Assembly: GCA_964504195.1 (NCBI GenBank) | Contig: CAZDDI010000054.1 | Span: forward strand, 1-31,337 | DNA from: CAZDDI01 sp964504195 | GTDB lineage: Bacteria; Chloroflexota; Anaerolineae; B4-G1; SLSP01 | Direction of reading: 5' to 3' | Length of the DNA: 31,337 nt | Part shown: positions 22,944-29,897 of the stretch, one piece after another | Numbering within the stretch: the stretch's first letter is position 1 | Layout of the letters: every line of letters starts with the position of its first letter | Notes under the pieces: model-generated | What the model was told of the DNA's origin: nothing | Seen by the model: only the letters and a program-made list of their open reading frames with translations | Databases searched by the model: none | Program-made: the position numbers and the translations under genes

Positions 22944-23900
22944 TCAGAACCCCATCGTAACCTTGGCCCGGTAGATAGGGAATGTCCGCAATAACGGGTC
23001 GCATAGGCTGGTGTTTTCTCCGCGCCAGGGCAGGTATTTGATGAAATCTTCGAGGGTGAATGTCCCTTGAACTTCAGTGCGGCGCAAGTAGTACAGCTGC
23101 CCCGGCCCTTGGATGCTGGATGCGCCCAGCCCTACCGCGTTCGTATAACCGGCTTGGACTGCCTGTTGTTGGTTGAGGTCGCTGGCTGCGCCGTAAGGAT
23201 AGGCGAAGGACGTGACCGGAATTCCTAGCCGCGTTTCGATTTCTATTTTGGAGCGAGCAATCTCATCGGCGGCATCGGCAGCATCCAGCGTTGTTAGCTG
23301 CAAATGGCGGCGGCTGTGCGAGCCAATCTCCATGCCGGCCTCGGCCATCTCCTGTAATTGCTCCCAGGTGACGAAGCGCCGCCCTACCGGGTAGGTGCTG
23401 GGGACATAGAACGTCCCGCGCATCTGGTACTTTTGCAGGAGCGGGAAGGCGATATCGTATTGCTCCACCCAGCCATCATCGAAGGTTAATACGATGGGGC
23501 GCGGCGGCAAGGTGCTCTCGCCGCGTAGCGCGGCAGCGGCCTCGCTTGCGGTGATGGTGGTATAGCCCAACTGCTGCAATAGCTGCAGCTGCTGTTCGAA
23601 ATCTGCCGCCGTGACGTTGTAGCGTGAGGTAGAACGGCCGGCGCTTTCCAGTGATGCGCGCCCGACGAAGTGATACATCAGGATGGGGATTTGCAGATTG
23701 CTCTCTCGCAACCGCACCGGGGCGTGGGGTTGGCAGAGCAATGCCTGACGTCCCGACATATTGAGCGGACGCGGGGCAAAGGGTGGATTGGCATTATCGC
23801 CGGGCAGCATTGCGCGCGCTGGGCTGGGTAGCGCCGCCGTAAAGATAAGTAGTATCAGACACAAGGTTTTCCAAAACTTATGATTCCACGTCAAAAGCAT
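22944..23900 (-). CDS. Secreted polysaccharide deacetylase (NodB/CE4 family)
   Basis: This 318-residue exported protein begins with a signal peptide (KFWKTLCLILLIFTAALPSP, cleaved near ARA) and carries one NodB homology domain. It should remove acetyl groups from a polysaccharide such as peptidoglycan, chitin-like glycan or an exopolysaccharide, outside the membrane. Metal-site motif 1 is LTFDDGW with Asp141 and Asp142. Motif 2 is SHSRRH with His195 and His199. A motif-3-like SFAYPYG follows. These give the Asp-His-His metal triad and catalytic Asp of CE4 enzymes. The first 23 bases overlap the end of rlmE, so it is translated within the hflX-rlmE unit. The pairing of a cell-wall enzyme with ribosome genes looks like operon economy more than shared function. 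Confidence 0.88.
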   Translation of the reverse strand: MLLTWNHKFWKTLCLILLIFTAALPSPARAMLPGDNANPPFAPRPLNMSGRQALLCQPHAPVRLRESNLQIPILMYHFVGRASLESAGRSTSRYNVTAADFEQQLQLLQQLGYTTITASEAAAALRGESTLPPRPIVLTFDDGWVEQYDIAFPLLQKYQMRGTFYVPSTYPVGRRFVTWEQLQEMAEAGMEIGSHSRRHLQLTTLDAADAADEIARSKIEIETRLGIPVTSFAYPYGAASDLNQQQAVQAGYTNAVGLGASSIQGPGQLYYLRRTEVQGTFTLEDFIKYLPWRGENTSLCDPLLRTFPIYRAKVTMGF

Positions 23901-24528
23901 CTTCTTGTACCTCTGGTTCTGGGGAAGGCTTCCCCTGATAATGTTGTGCGATTAAAAACGTCTCCCGGCTCTCCTTGCGTGAGGCCGCCGGTGCAAACAC
24001 CCGTACACTCTTGAAGTCGCTGCGGGTCTCTTTGACGAAGGGCTGCAAATCTGGCCCTTCAAAAATTTTGATAATCAGATGGCCGCCCGTTCGCAGCAGC
24101 CGCCGGGCTACCATGCGCGCCGCTTCTGCCAGATTCATCGAGAGTGCGTGGTCACGGTCCCGGATGCCGCTTGCACTGGGCGCGGCGTCGCTCAACACCA
24201 CATCCACTGAGCCGCCGGCGGCCTCCGCCACCGCATCCTGCACAGCGGCGGTGGTCATATCGCCCTGCATCACCGTCACGCCAGGCATGGGCGCGATTTC
24301 TTGCAAATCCAGCGCAATCACGCGCCCGTGGCGCTTCACCAGCGTCACGGCGGCCTGGCTCCACGAGCCGGGCGCGGCCCCTAAATCCACCACCACATCG
24401 CCGGCCCGGATAATGCGGAACTTTTCCTGGATTTGTAGTAGCTTATAGGCCGAGCGCGCGCGGTAGCCGTCGGTTTTGGCCTGGCGGAAGTAGGTATCCT
24501 GCCCCTGCTGTTTGCGCCAGTGAGACAT
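23878..24528 (-). CDS. rlmE: 23S rRNA (uridine-2'-O-)-methyltransferase RlmE (FtsJ family)
   Basis: This 216-residue SAM-dependent enzyme methylates the 2'-O of U2552 in the A-loop of 23S rRNA, a late step in 50S assembly. The catalytic Lys-Asp-Lys-Glu tetrad is visible as Lys29 (SAYKLLQI), Asp114 (LSDAAPS), Lys154 (IIKIFEG) and Glu189 (RETF). Its spacing closely matches the E. coli enzyme. The SAM loop is VVDLGAAPGSWSQ, and the length is typical apart from an acidic tail of about 20 residues. The start lies three bases after the hflX stop, and the end overlaps the deacetylase start. Both neighbours acting on 50S subunits (RlmE and HflX) suggests a ribosome-maintenance pair. Confidence 0.93.
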   Translation of the reverse strand: MSHWRKQQGQDTYFRQAKTDGYRARSAYKLLQIQEKFRIIRAGDVVVDLGAAPGSWSQAAVTLVKRHGRVIALDLQEIAPMPGVTVMQGDMTTAAVQDAVAEAAGGSVDVVLSDAAPSASGIRDRDHALSMNLAEAARMVARRLLRTGGHLIIKIFEGPDLQPFVKETRSDFKSVRVFAPAASRKESRETFLIAQHYQGKPSPEPEVQEDAFDVES

Positions 24529-24531
24529 GGG

Positions 24532-25896
24532 CTACCCCTTCACCTTGCGTGGATGTAGCGGCGCTTTGAATTCCTCAAAGAGCGGGTGCAGGCTTTGCGG
24601 AATGCGACCTTGCAAGCGCGTGCCTTCGGCTTGATGTTCTTCCAGGTCAATCAGCCCGCGCTCGTGGAAGCAGCTGACCAAATCCCCGCGCTCGAAGGGC
24701 AGCAATACCGTGATTCGTACCATCTCCGCTTCTAATGCTTCTTCGATGCGCGCCACGAGCAGGTCAAGGCCCTGCCCGGTCAATGCGGAGACGGCGATAC
24801 TATCGGGTAGACCGTCTAATGCCGCCATTGCCGCTGTCGGATCGGGCAGCCGATCAATCTTGTTTAGTACATTGAGGATGGGCAGCTCCTCCGCGCCGAT
24901 TTCGCGCAGCGTGGTGTGGACGGCGCGCGCCTGCTCCAGCGCGCGGGGATGGCTGACATCCACGACGTGCAGCAGCAGATCGGCTTCACTGACCTCTTCC
25001 AGCGTGGCGCGGAATGCCGCGATCAATTGCGTGGGCAGCTTTTGAATGAAGCCGACCGTATCGCTCAGCAGAATCAACGTGCCGCCGGGCAGCGTCACGC
25101 GCCGGACGGTGGGATCGAGCGTGGCAAAGAGCTGGTCGGCCACATAGACCCCGGCCCCACTGAGCGTGTTGAGCAGCGTGGATTTGCCGGCATTGGTGTA
25201 TCCCACCAAGGCCACGGTCGGCAATCCACTGCGGCGGCGGTGGGCGCGATGGCGCGCGCGATGGGCGCGCACGTTTTCCATCTCGCGTTTGAGCTGGTCA
25301 ATACGCCGCCGAATGATGCGCCGATCCATTTCCAGGCGGGTCTCGCCAGGGCCACGTAACCCTACACCGCCGGTGCTGCCGCCCGCGCGTCCGCCGGCCT
25401 GGCGCGTGAGCGCACGCTGCGTCCACGCCTGGGTCAAGCGGGGCAGGCGGTACTCGTACTGCGCCAGCTCCACTTGTAGCGTGCCTTCGCTCGTGTTGGC
25501 GTGCTGGGCGAAGATGTCCAGAATTAGCGCATTACGATCCAACACCTTGACCTTGTTGCCGAAAATCACTTCCAGGCCACGTTGGTGGCGTGGGCTGAGC
25601 GCATCATCGAAGATGACCACATCCGCGTCCATCATGCGCACCGTATCGGCAATCTCTTCCGCCTTGCCCTTGCCGATGAACGTGTTGGCATTGGGATGCT
25701 CTAGCGCTTGGCTGGTTTGCCCTAGCACCTCTAGCCCGGCGGTATCGGCCAGGCGCGCCAGTTCTGCCAGGGATTCTCCCACGGCCCATGCGTCCGGGTG
25801 GTATTTACCTTCGGGGTGGGTTTTCCATTCCACGCCCACCAGATAGGCCCGCTCTTGCGGGGCAAGCGTCTTTTGAAGGGGTTTATCGTTTGTCAT
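24532..25896 (-). CDS. hflX: GTPase HflX, ribosome-splitting factor
   Basis: This 454-residue GTPase binds the 50S subunit and splits stalled ribosomes, notably after heat stress. The N-terminal HflX domain (about residues 15-190) has NANTFIGKGKAEEI and the Gly-rich GGRAGGSTGGVGLRGPGETR. A basic coiled linker (MENVRAHRARHRAHRRRSG) precedes the G domain. There, G1 is GYTNAGKS with Lys238, G3 is DTVGFIQKLP, G4 is NKID and G5 is VSALTGQG. The C-terminal ubiquitin-like domain (about 390-454) is present. Length and motifs are normal. No strong promoter or Shine-Dalgarno is visible before ATG 25896. The DUF2283 gene ends 49 bases upstream on the same strand, so read-through from it is possible. It is the first gene of the tight hflX-rlmE-deacetylase unit. 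Confidence 0.95.
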   Translation of the reverse strand: MTNDKPLQKTLAPQERAYLVGVEWKTHPEGKYHPDAWAVGESLAELARLADTAGLEVLGQTSQALEHPNANTFIGKGKAEEIADTVRMMDADVVIFDDALSPRHQRGLEVIFGNKVKVLDRNALILDIFAQHANTSEGTLQVELAQYEYRLPRLTQAWTQRALTRQAGGRAGGSTGGVGLRGPGETRLEMDRRIIRRRIDQLKREMENVRAHRARHRAHRRRSGLPTVALVGYTNAGKSTLLNTLSGAGVYVADQLFATLDPTVRRVTLPGGTLILLSDTVGFIQKLPTQLIAAFRATLEEVSEADLLLHVVDVSHPRALEQARAVHTTLREIGAEELPILNVLNKIDRLPDPTAAMAALDGLPDSIAVSALTGQGLDLLVARIEEALEAEMVRITVLLPFERGDLVSCFHERGLIDLEEHQAEGTRLQGRIPQSLHPLFEEFKAPLHPRKVKG

Positions 25897-25945
25897 AAGC
25901 GGTGTGTTTAGATTGCATTATCTCTTAAATTCTCAAAGCATAACT

Positions 25946-26371
25946 TTAGGCCGTAAAGGCCATAGCTAGCGGAGGTTGCGATTCCACATAAGTAAATGGA
26001 ATGCGTTCAGTAGGCGAAGCCTGAAAATACGACAGACGCAAAAATTGACTGACCGGCATAGCGGTAATCAGCTGGAGCACTTGTTCGCGTAAGTCTTCCG
26101 ACACGGCTAAGAGTTTGTCCAATGGATAGCTGCGCGGCCCGTACTCCGTGCGTTCAGCCAGAACGGAAAAGTGCAACAAGGTCAAACTGACAACCCGTTG
26201 TAGCGACCGGTTGAGGCGCAAGAGGATGTGATCTGTTAGCTCTATGCCGGTAGCCGGTTCATTCGCGCCGAAGAATACTTCCAGAATGTCAGTTTCCGGG
26301 TCATACACAAAATACACCGGTGTCCCATCCTGTGCTACGAGTTCTTTTTTTTGTAATTTTATGTCACTCAT
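25946..26371 (-). CDS. DUF2283-like protein, candidate antitoxin partner
   Basis: This 141-residue protein has a DUF2283-like segment near residues 20-70, with YDPETDILEVFF, then IELTDHILLRLN and VVSLTLLHFS. DUF2283 proteins are small beta-rich proteins of unknown biochemistry; several are found beside toxin-like genes. The C-terminal half (about 75-141) is an extra helical extension with no motif I recognise. The start ATG 26371 lies four bases after the stop of the BECR-like gene, and its Shine-Dalgarno (AAAGGTGAAGGT) overlaps that stop, so the two are translationally linked. No DNA-binding motif is apparent. Calling it an antitoxin rests only on gene order and size. Confidence 0.72.
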   Translation of the reverse strand: MSDIKLQKKELVAQDGTPVYFVYDPETDILEVFFGANEPATGIELTDHILLRLNRSLQRVVSLTLLHFSVLAERTEYGPRSYPLDKLLAVSEDLREQVLQLITAMPVSQFLRLSYFQASPTERIPFTYVESQPPLAMAFTA

Positions 26372-26375
26372 ACCT

Positions 26376-26699
26376 TCACCTTTGCGAATACATATAACTG
26401 GCCCAACCTGTCACCACAAAGTTATTGGGCTGGTATTGGCCTTGTTCGTCCAACGTGGTCTTGAAAATCACAATGACCACCAAATGATTATTGTCTGGAA
26501 AAAGTGCCTCGAACCGTTTGTAATAGCGATATTCGTTTGGAATCAATGGGTCTTGTTTGCGTCGTCCCGTGCGTAACGTTTCCAGAAATTGTGCAAAGTA
26601 AGATTCTAGTTCAGGGCGAGATTCCAAGATGTGATGCCAGCGCTCTTCTGTAAGATAGATGCTATTGCCGTAACGATCCTGAATCGTCCATTTTTGCAT
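26376..26699 (-). CDS. Small BECR-nuclease-like protein, candidate toxin
   Basis: This 107-residue protein resembles the Barnase-EndoU-colicin E5/D-RelE (BECR) type nuclease-like families found in phages and accessory loci. The pattern is YGNSIYLTEERWHHILESRP near residues 10-29, then a helix (LESYFAQFLETLRTG), a strand pair with YYKRFEAL and LVVIVIFKTT, and a terminal FVVTGWASYM. Candidate functional residues are His22, His23, Arg28 and the terminal Thr/Ser, but the active site is unproven. AAGGA lies before ATG 26699. It is followed after four bases by the DUF2283-like gene, an arrangement like toxin-first pairs such as higBA. Alternatively it is a housekeeping DUF protein without toxicity. 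Confidence 0.7.
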   Translation of the reverse strand: MQKWTIQDRYGNSIYLTEERWHHILESRPELESYFAQFLETLRTGRRKQDPLIPNEYRYYKRFEALFPDNNHLVVIVIFKTTLDEQGQYQPNNFVVTGWASYMYSQR

Positions 26700-26800
26700 T
26701 TCTCATTCCTTGGGCCTGGCATAATAGCCTGACGCTCCATTACCAGATTCAACGCTAATCATAACGCGAAATGGCTATAGAGCAAGGCGCGTGTTCAATT

Positions 26801-26822
26801 CCAAAATCTAAAATCCAAAATC
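26801..26822 (-). repeat. AT-rich simple repeat, reverse-complement copy
   Basis: CCAAAATCTAAAATCCAAAA is the reverse complement of the word at 3083-3099 and 27894-27914. It occupies the position where a -35 element for the FemAB gene would lie. Confidence 0.55.
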
Positions 26823-26831
26823 CATGAGCTG

Positions 26832-26840
26832 TGTTACAAT
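26832..26840 (+). promoter_or_regulatory. Extended -10 promoter giving a probably leaderless FemAB mRNA
   Basis: TGTTACAAT matches TGnTATAAT with one mismatch. Its last base is six bases before ATG 26847, so the predicted transcription start (about seven bases downstream) is the A of the start codon. No separate Shine-Dalgarno fits between them; only GGA at 26841-26843 is present. Confidence 0.45.
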
Positions 26841-26846
26841 GGAAAT

Positions 26847-27902
26847 ATGGATCAACCTGTATGGCTCGACGATGCGGCGCAGTGGGATGCGGCCTTGAAG
26901 GGTTTGCCGACCCCGCACGTTTTGCAAACGTGGACATGGGGCGCGTTCAAGGCGCGGCATGGCTGGCAGCCTGCGAGATGTTTGTGGCGGAATGGCGTGG
27001 GACAACCGGCAGCGGCGGCGCAACTGTTGACTCATGTCCAGCGTCCGCGCGCGATGGGGTACATTCCCAAAGGCCCGCTGCTCGATTGGGATGATACGCC
27101 GCTGGTGGAGTCTGTGTTGGGCGACCTGGAAGTCCACGCGCGCCAGACCTCGTTACTGTTCCTCAAGATTGATCCCGATGTGCGTGCGGATACCCCCACG
27201 GGTGGGGCTACGGCAGCGCTATTGCGGCGGCGTGGTTGGCGGCCCTCGTTTGAGCAAATCCAGTTTCGCAATACCATGTCTCTCGATTTGCGGCCCGACC
27301 TGGATACGCTGTTGGCGGCTATGAAGCCTAAGTGGCGGTACAATATTCGCTTGGCGGCGCGGCGCGGCGTGGAGGTGCGCGTTGCCACGGAGGCTGATCT
27401 TCCCCTGCTCTATGCCATATACCGCGAGACGGCGCAGCGTGATAATTTCATCATCCGCGCCGAAAGCTATTATCTCGATGCCTGGCGCGCATTTATGCAG
27501 GCAGAGCGCGCCTCCCCGCTGATGGCGTTCGTGGATGGCGAACCGGTGGCAATGCTAATCTTATTTCACTTTGGCGCGTGCACGTGGTACATGTACGGCG
27601 CATCCCGCGATTGCTGCCGCGAGCTGATGCCCAATCACCTGTTGCAATGGGAAGCCATTCGCCTGGCGCAGGCGCAGGGGTGTACCCGCTATGATCTGTG
27701 GGGCGCCCCCGATGTGCTTGATGAGCGTGACTCGATGTGGGGCGTGTATCGTTTCAAAGAGGGCTTTGGCGCTACCTTTGAGCCGCACATCGGCGCGTAT
27801 GATTACGCTCCGCAGCCCTGGCTCTATCGCCTTTACACCTGGCTCCGTCCGCGCCTGGTCGCTCTCTCCCAACGTCGCTACTGGCGGAACTTTGGATTTT
27901 AG
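26847..27902 (+). CDS. FemAB/FemX-type peptidoglycan bridge aminoacyltransferase
   Basis: This 351-residue protein is of the FemAB family (paired GNAT-like domains). Members use aminoacyl-tRNA to add amino acids to the lipid II stem peptide, building the peptidoglycan cross-bridge at the inner membrane face. Family features include the opening VLQTWTWGAFKARHGW and GYIPKGPLLDWDD in domain 1. Later come MKPKWRYNIRLAARRGVEVR, LILFHFGACTWYMYGAS, PNHLLQWEAIRLAQAQG and YDLWGAPD. FKEGFGA closes the second domain. Length is typical of single FemX-like enzymes. Added residue and partner enzymes are unknown. The stop codon TAG lies within the AT-rich simple repeat (27894-27914). It heads a plus-strand run of envelope genes. 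Confidence 0.88.
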   Translation: MDQPVWLDDAAQWDAALKGLPTPHVLQTWTWGAFKARHGWQPARCLWRNGVGQPAAAAQLLTHVQRPRAMGYIPKGPLLDWDDTPLVESVLGDLEVHARQTSLLFLKIDPDVRADTPTGGATAALLRRRGWRPSFEQIQFRNTMSLDLRPDLDTLLAAMKPKWRYNIRLAARRGVEVRVATEADLPLLYAIYRETAQRDNFIIRAESYYLDAWRAFMQAERASPLMAFVDGEPVAMLILFHFGACTWYMYGASRDCCRELMPNHLLQWEAIRLAQAQGCTRYDLWGAPDVLDERDSMWGVYRFKEGFGATFEPHIGAYDYAPQPWLYRLYTWLRPRLVALSQRRYWRNFGF

Positions 27903-27914
27903 ATTTTGGATTTG
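27894..27914 (+). repeat. AT-rich simple repeat containing the FemAB stop codon
   Basis: GGATTTTAGATTTTGGATTT is the same word as at 3083-3099. The TAG stop of the FemAB gene (27900-27902) is part of the repeat, so the last residues Gly-Phe are repeat-encoded. Confidence 0.6.
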
Positions 27915-27982
27915 CAATTTGCCAGAGCCGTTGCTTTCCCGCTGACTCGCTTTTTCGCTGATGTATACCGGGAGATAGTTTG

Positions 27983-28915
27983 ATGCGTATTTTGATTACG
28001 GGCGGTGCGGGTTTCTTGGGCGTGGCGCTTGCTAACGCGCTCGTTACGCAGCATGAAGTCCTGGCCTTGGATGATCTGACCGCTGGAGATCCGGAGCGCC
28101 TGGACGCGCGCGTGCTTTTCCATCGCGGCGATGTGCGTGATCGGCCCAAGTTGTGGACCCTGTTGCATGGGGTAGATTGTGTCTACCACTTGGCGGCGCG
28201 GGTGCTCGTGGCTGAATCGCTGTTGTATCCGCGTGAGTATAATGAAATCAACGTGGGGGGCACGGTCTCGTTGTTGGAGGCCTGCCGCGATGTGGGAGTG
28301 TCACGGGTGGTGTTGTCCTCGTCGGGTGCGGTCTATGGGGCACCGAGTCTGTTACCGGTTCCCGAAACGACGGCGCTTCAGCCTCAATCGCCCTACGCGG
28401 TGAGCAAACTCGCCGCGGAATACTATTTGCATACCATCGGTGCGTTGTGGGGTTTCACCACTGTTGCACTACGTATTTTCAATGCCTACGGGCCGGGTCA
28501 GATGTTACCCCCCTCACACGCTCCGGTTGCCCCGCGTTTTTTGCAGCAGGCTGTGGGCGGCGGATCGCTTGTCATTTTTGGTGCGGGTGAGCAGACCCGC
28601 GATTTCGTCTATTTGGATGATGCGGTGCGCGCTTTGGTTGCTGCGGGCAGTGCCGCTACCGTGAATCGCCGAACTATCAATGTGGGTAGTGGGGTGGAAA
28701 CATCTATCCTGGAGCTGGCGCGTCTGACATTGCATATCACGCGCAGCAAGAGCAATATCTTGCAAAGTTCGGCGGATAGTGGGGGGGCCGCGCGGATGCA
28801 GGCGGATATCGCGCTGGCCCACGAACTTTTGGGCTATACGCCCCAGGTCGCACTAGAAGAGGGTCTCCGGCGTACTTTACAGCTTGATCCGCGCTTCAGG
28901 CAAGATGTACAATGA
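27983..28915 (+). CDS. NAD-dependent nucleotide-sugar epimerase/dehydratase (extended SDR)
   Basis: This 310-residue enzyme is of the extended short-chain dehydrogenase/reductase family, closest in look to UDP-glucose 4-epimerases. The nucleotide site is TGGAGFLG at the N-terminus, with an acidic residue ending strand 2 (LDDLTAGD). The catalytic Ser lies in VLSSSGAVYG, and Tyr138 and Lys142 form YxxxK in SPYAVSKLAAE. RIFNAYGPGQ and FVYLDDAVRA are typical substrate-side motifs. It supplies activated sugars for surface polysaccharide. ATG 27983 is chosen over an adjacent TTG because GGGAGA lies about seven bases upstream. The stop overlaps the next start by four bases (ATGA), so the YihY-like gene is translationally coupled. 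The sugar specificity cannot be read from sequence. Confidence 0.9.
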   Translation: MRILITGGAGFLGVALANALVTQHEVLALDDLTAGDPERLDARVLFHRGDVRDRPKLWTLLHGVDCVYHLAARVLVAESLLYPREYNEINVGGTVSLLEACRDVGVSRVVLSSSGAVYGAPSLLPVPETTALQPQSPYAVSKLAAEYYLHTIGALWGFTTVALRIFNAYGPGQMLPPSHAPVAPRFLQQAVGGGSLVIFGAGEQTRDFVYLDDAVRALVAAGSAATVNRRTINVGSGVETSILELARLTLHITRSKSNILQSSADSGGAARMQADIALAHELLGYTPQVALEEGLRRTLQLDPRFRQDVQ

Positions 28916-29820
28916 AGATGATGCATAAAGCTGTGCGCTACGCGCTCAGGGTGTTCTACTCGCCGCCGGTGGCGTTCGTCTATGAAATTTTACAGCGCTT
29001 CCAGCGCCATCATGCTTCGACCTATGCTGCTGCGTTAGCCTATTATACGTTGTTCTCCACTGTGCCGTTGTTATACTGCGTGTTGGTGATAGGTAGTTTC
29101 TTCTTGGATGCCCACGAGGTGCAGCAGTTGGCGCTTGATAGCCTTACTGTTTTGCTGCCCGCCGCGGCTTCGGTGATCCGCCTGAACCTGGAAAGCATCC
29201 TGCGCTATCGTGGCGCGTTGACCACGGTCGCGGTGCTGGGTGCGCTCTGGTCGGCTTCGGGTATGTTCACGGCGTTGGAGCAGGCCATCAACGTGGTTTG
29301 GGAATGTCCTGGCGCGCGCAAATTCTGGAAGCGGCGTTTGATCGGTATTCTCTCGCTGTTGGGGGTGACGACGTGGGTGCTCTTCGCTTTCTTTTCGCGC
29401 AGTCTGGCGCGGTTACTGCCCCATGTTTTTCCCTGGTGGCCTGTCGTAGAAGCGCCGCCGCTTCTATCCAGCGAAAGGTTATTAGCTTTTGCAGCTATCT
29501 TCTTACTCAACTTTGTGCTCTTTTATTTCTTTCCCGCGCGACCGGTGCGCCGCCGCGCGGCTTTGCTCATTAGTCTGTTGACCGCGTTGGTATGGATGGT
29601 GACCCGCGAACTGTTCGCCTGGGCCTTGACGGCGGGCTTGCTGAGCTACCCGCTCGTGTATGGTTCTCTGTGGGTGCTGCTCATCCCGCTCATCTGGGCT
29701 TACTGGAGCTACCGCCTGTTCTTGCTCGGCGCCGAAGTGCTCGCTTACTGGGAATCTTTGTATGCAAGTCAGCGAGCTTGTGAGTCAGCGAATCAGCGAA
29801 CCAGCGAACCAGCGATCTGA
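28912..29820 (+). CDS. YihY/BrkB family inner-membrane protein
   Basis: This 302-residue protein has about six hydrophobic segments and the marks of the YihY/BrkB family. These include HHASTYAAALAYYTLFSTVP near residues 34-53, LGALWSASGMFTALEQAINV near 107-126, and a C-terminal YGSLWVLLIPLIWAYWSYRL followed by FLLGAEVLAYW. Family members were once annotated as RNase BN in error; their function is still unsettled, with roles proposed in transport or envelope integrity. The start overlaps the epimerase stop (ATGA). The last 18 residues (ASQRACESANQRTSEPAI) are encoded by a run of CAGCGAA/CAGCGAG repeats, so the natural C-terminus has been replaced or extended by repeat DNA. Confidence 0.88.
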   Translation: MKMMHKAVRYALRVFYSPPVAFVYEILQRFQRHHASTYAAALAYYTLFSTVPLLYCVLVIGSFFLDAHEVQQLALDSLTVLLPAAASVIRLNLESILRYRGALTTVAVLGALWSASGMFTALEQAINVVWECPGARKFWKRRLIGILSLLGVTTWVLFAFFSRSLARLLPHVFPWWPVVEAPPLLSSERLLAFAAIFLLNFVLFYFFPARPVRRRAALLISLLTALVWMVTRELFAWALTAGLLSYPLVYGSLWVLLIPLIWAYWSYRLFLLGAEVLAYWESLYASQRACESANQRTSEPAI

Positions 29821-29881
29821 TATTCGCCATTCGCCATTCGCCATTCGCCATTCGAAATTTGAGATTTGAGATTTGAGATTT
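29769..29881. repeat. Short tandem repeats spanning the yihY-like stop and the next leader
   Basis: Three simple repeats follow one another. Degenerate CAGCGAA words fill about 29769-29815, inside the end of the YihY-like gene. Four copies of ATTCGCC-like units lie at about 29822-29852. Copies of TTGAGAT run through about 29858-29880. The last abuts the Shine-Dalgarno of the amidohydrolase gene. Confidence 0.8.
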
Positions 29882-29897
29882 TCCCCGGAGGTACATC

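Noticed and set aside
23878..23900. Frameshift between rlmE and the deacetylase
   Set aside because: Both proteins are complete at their ends (RlmE with an acidic tail, deacetylase with a full signal peptide), so this is a true overlap.
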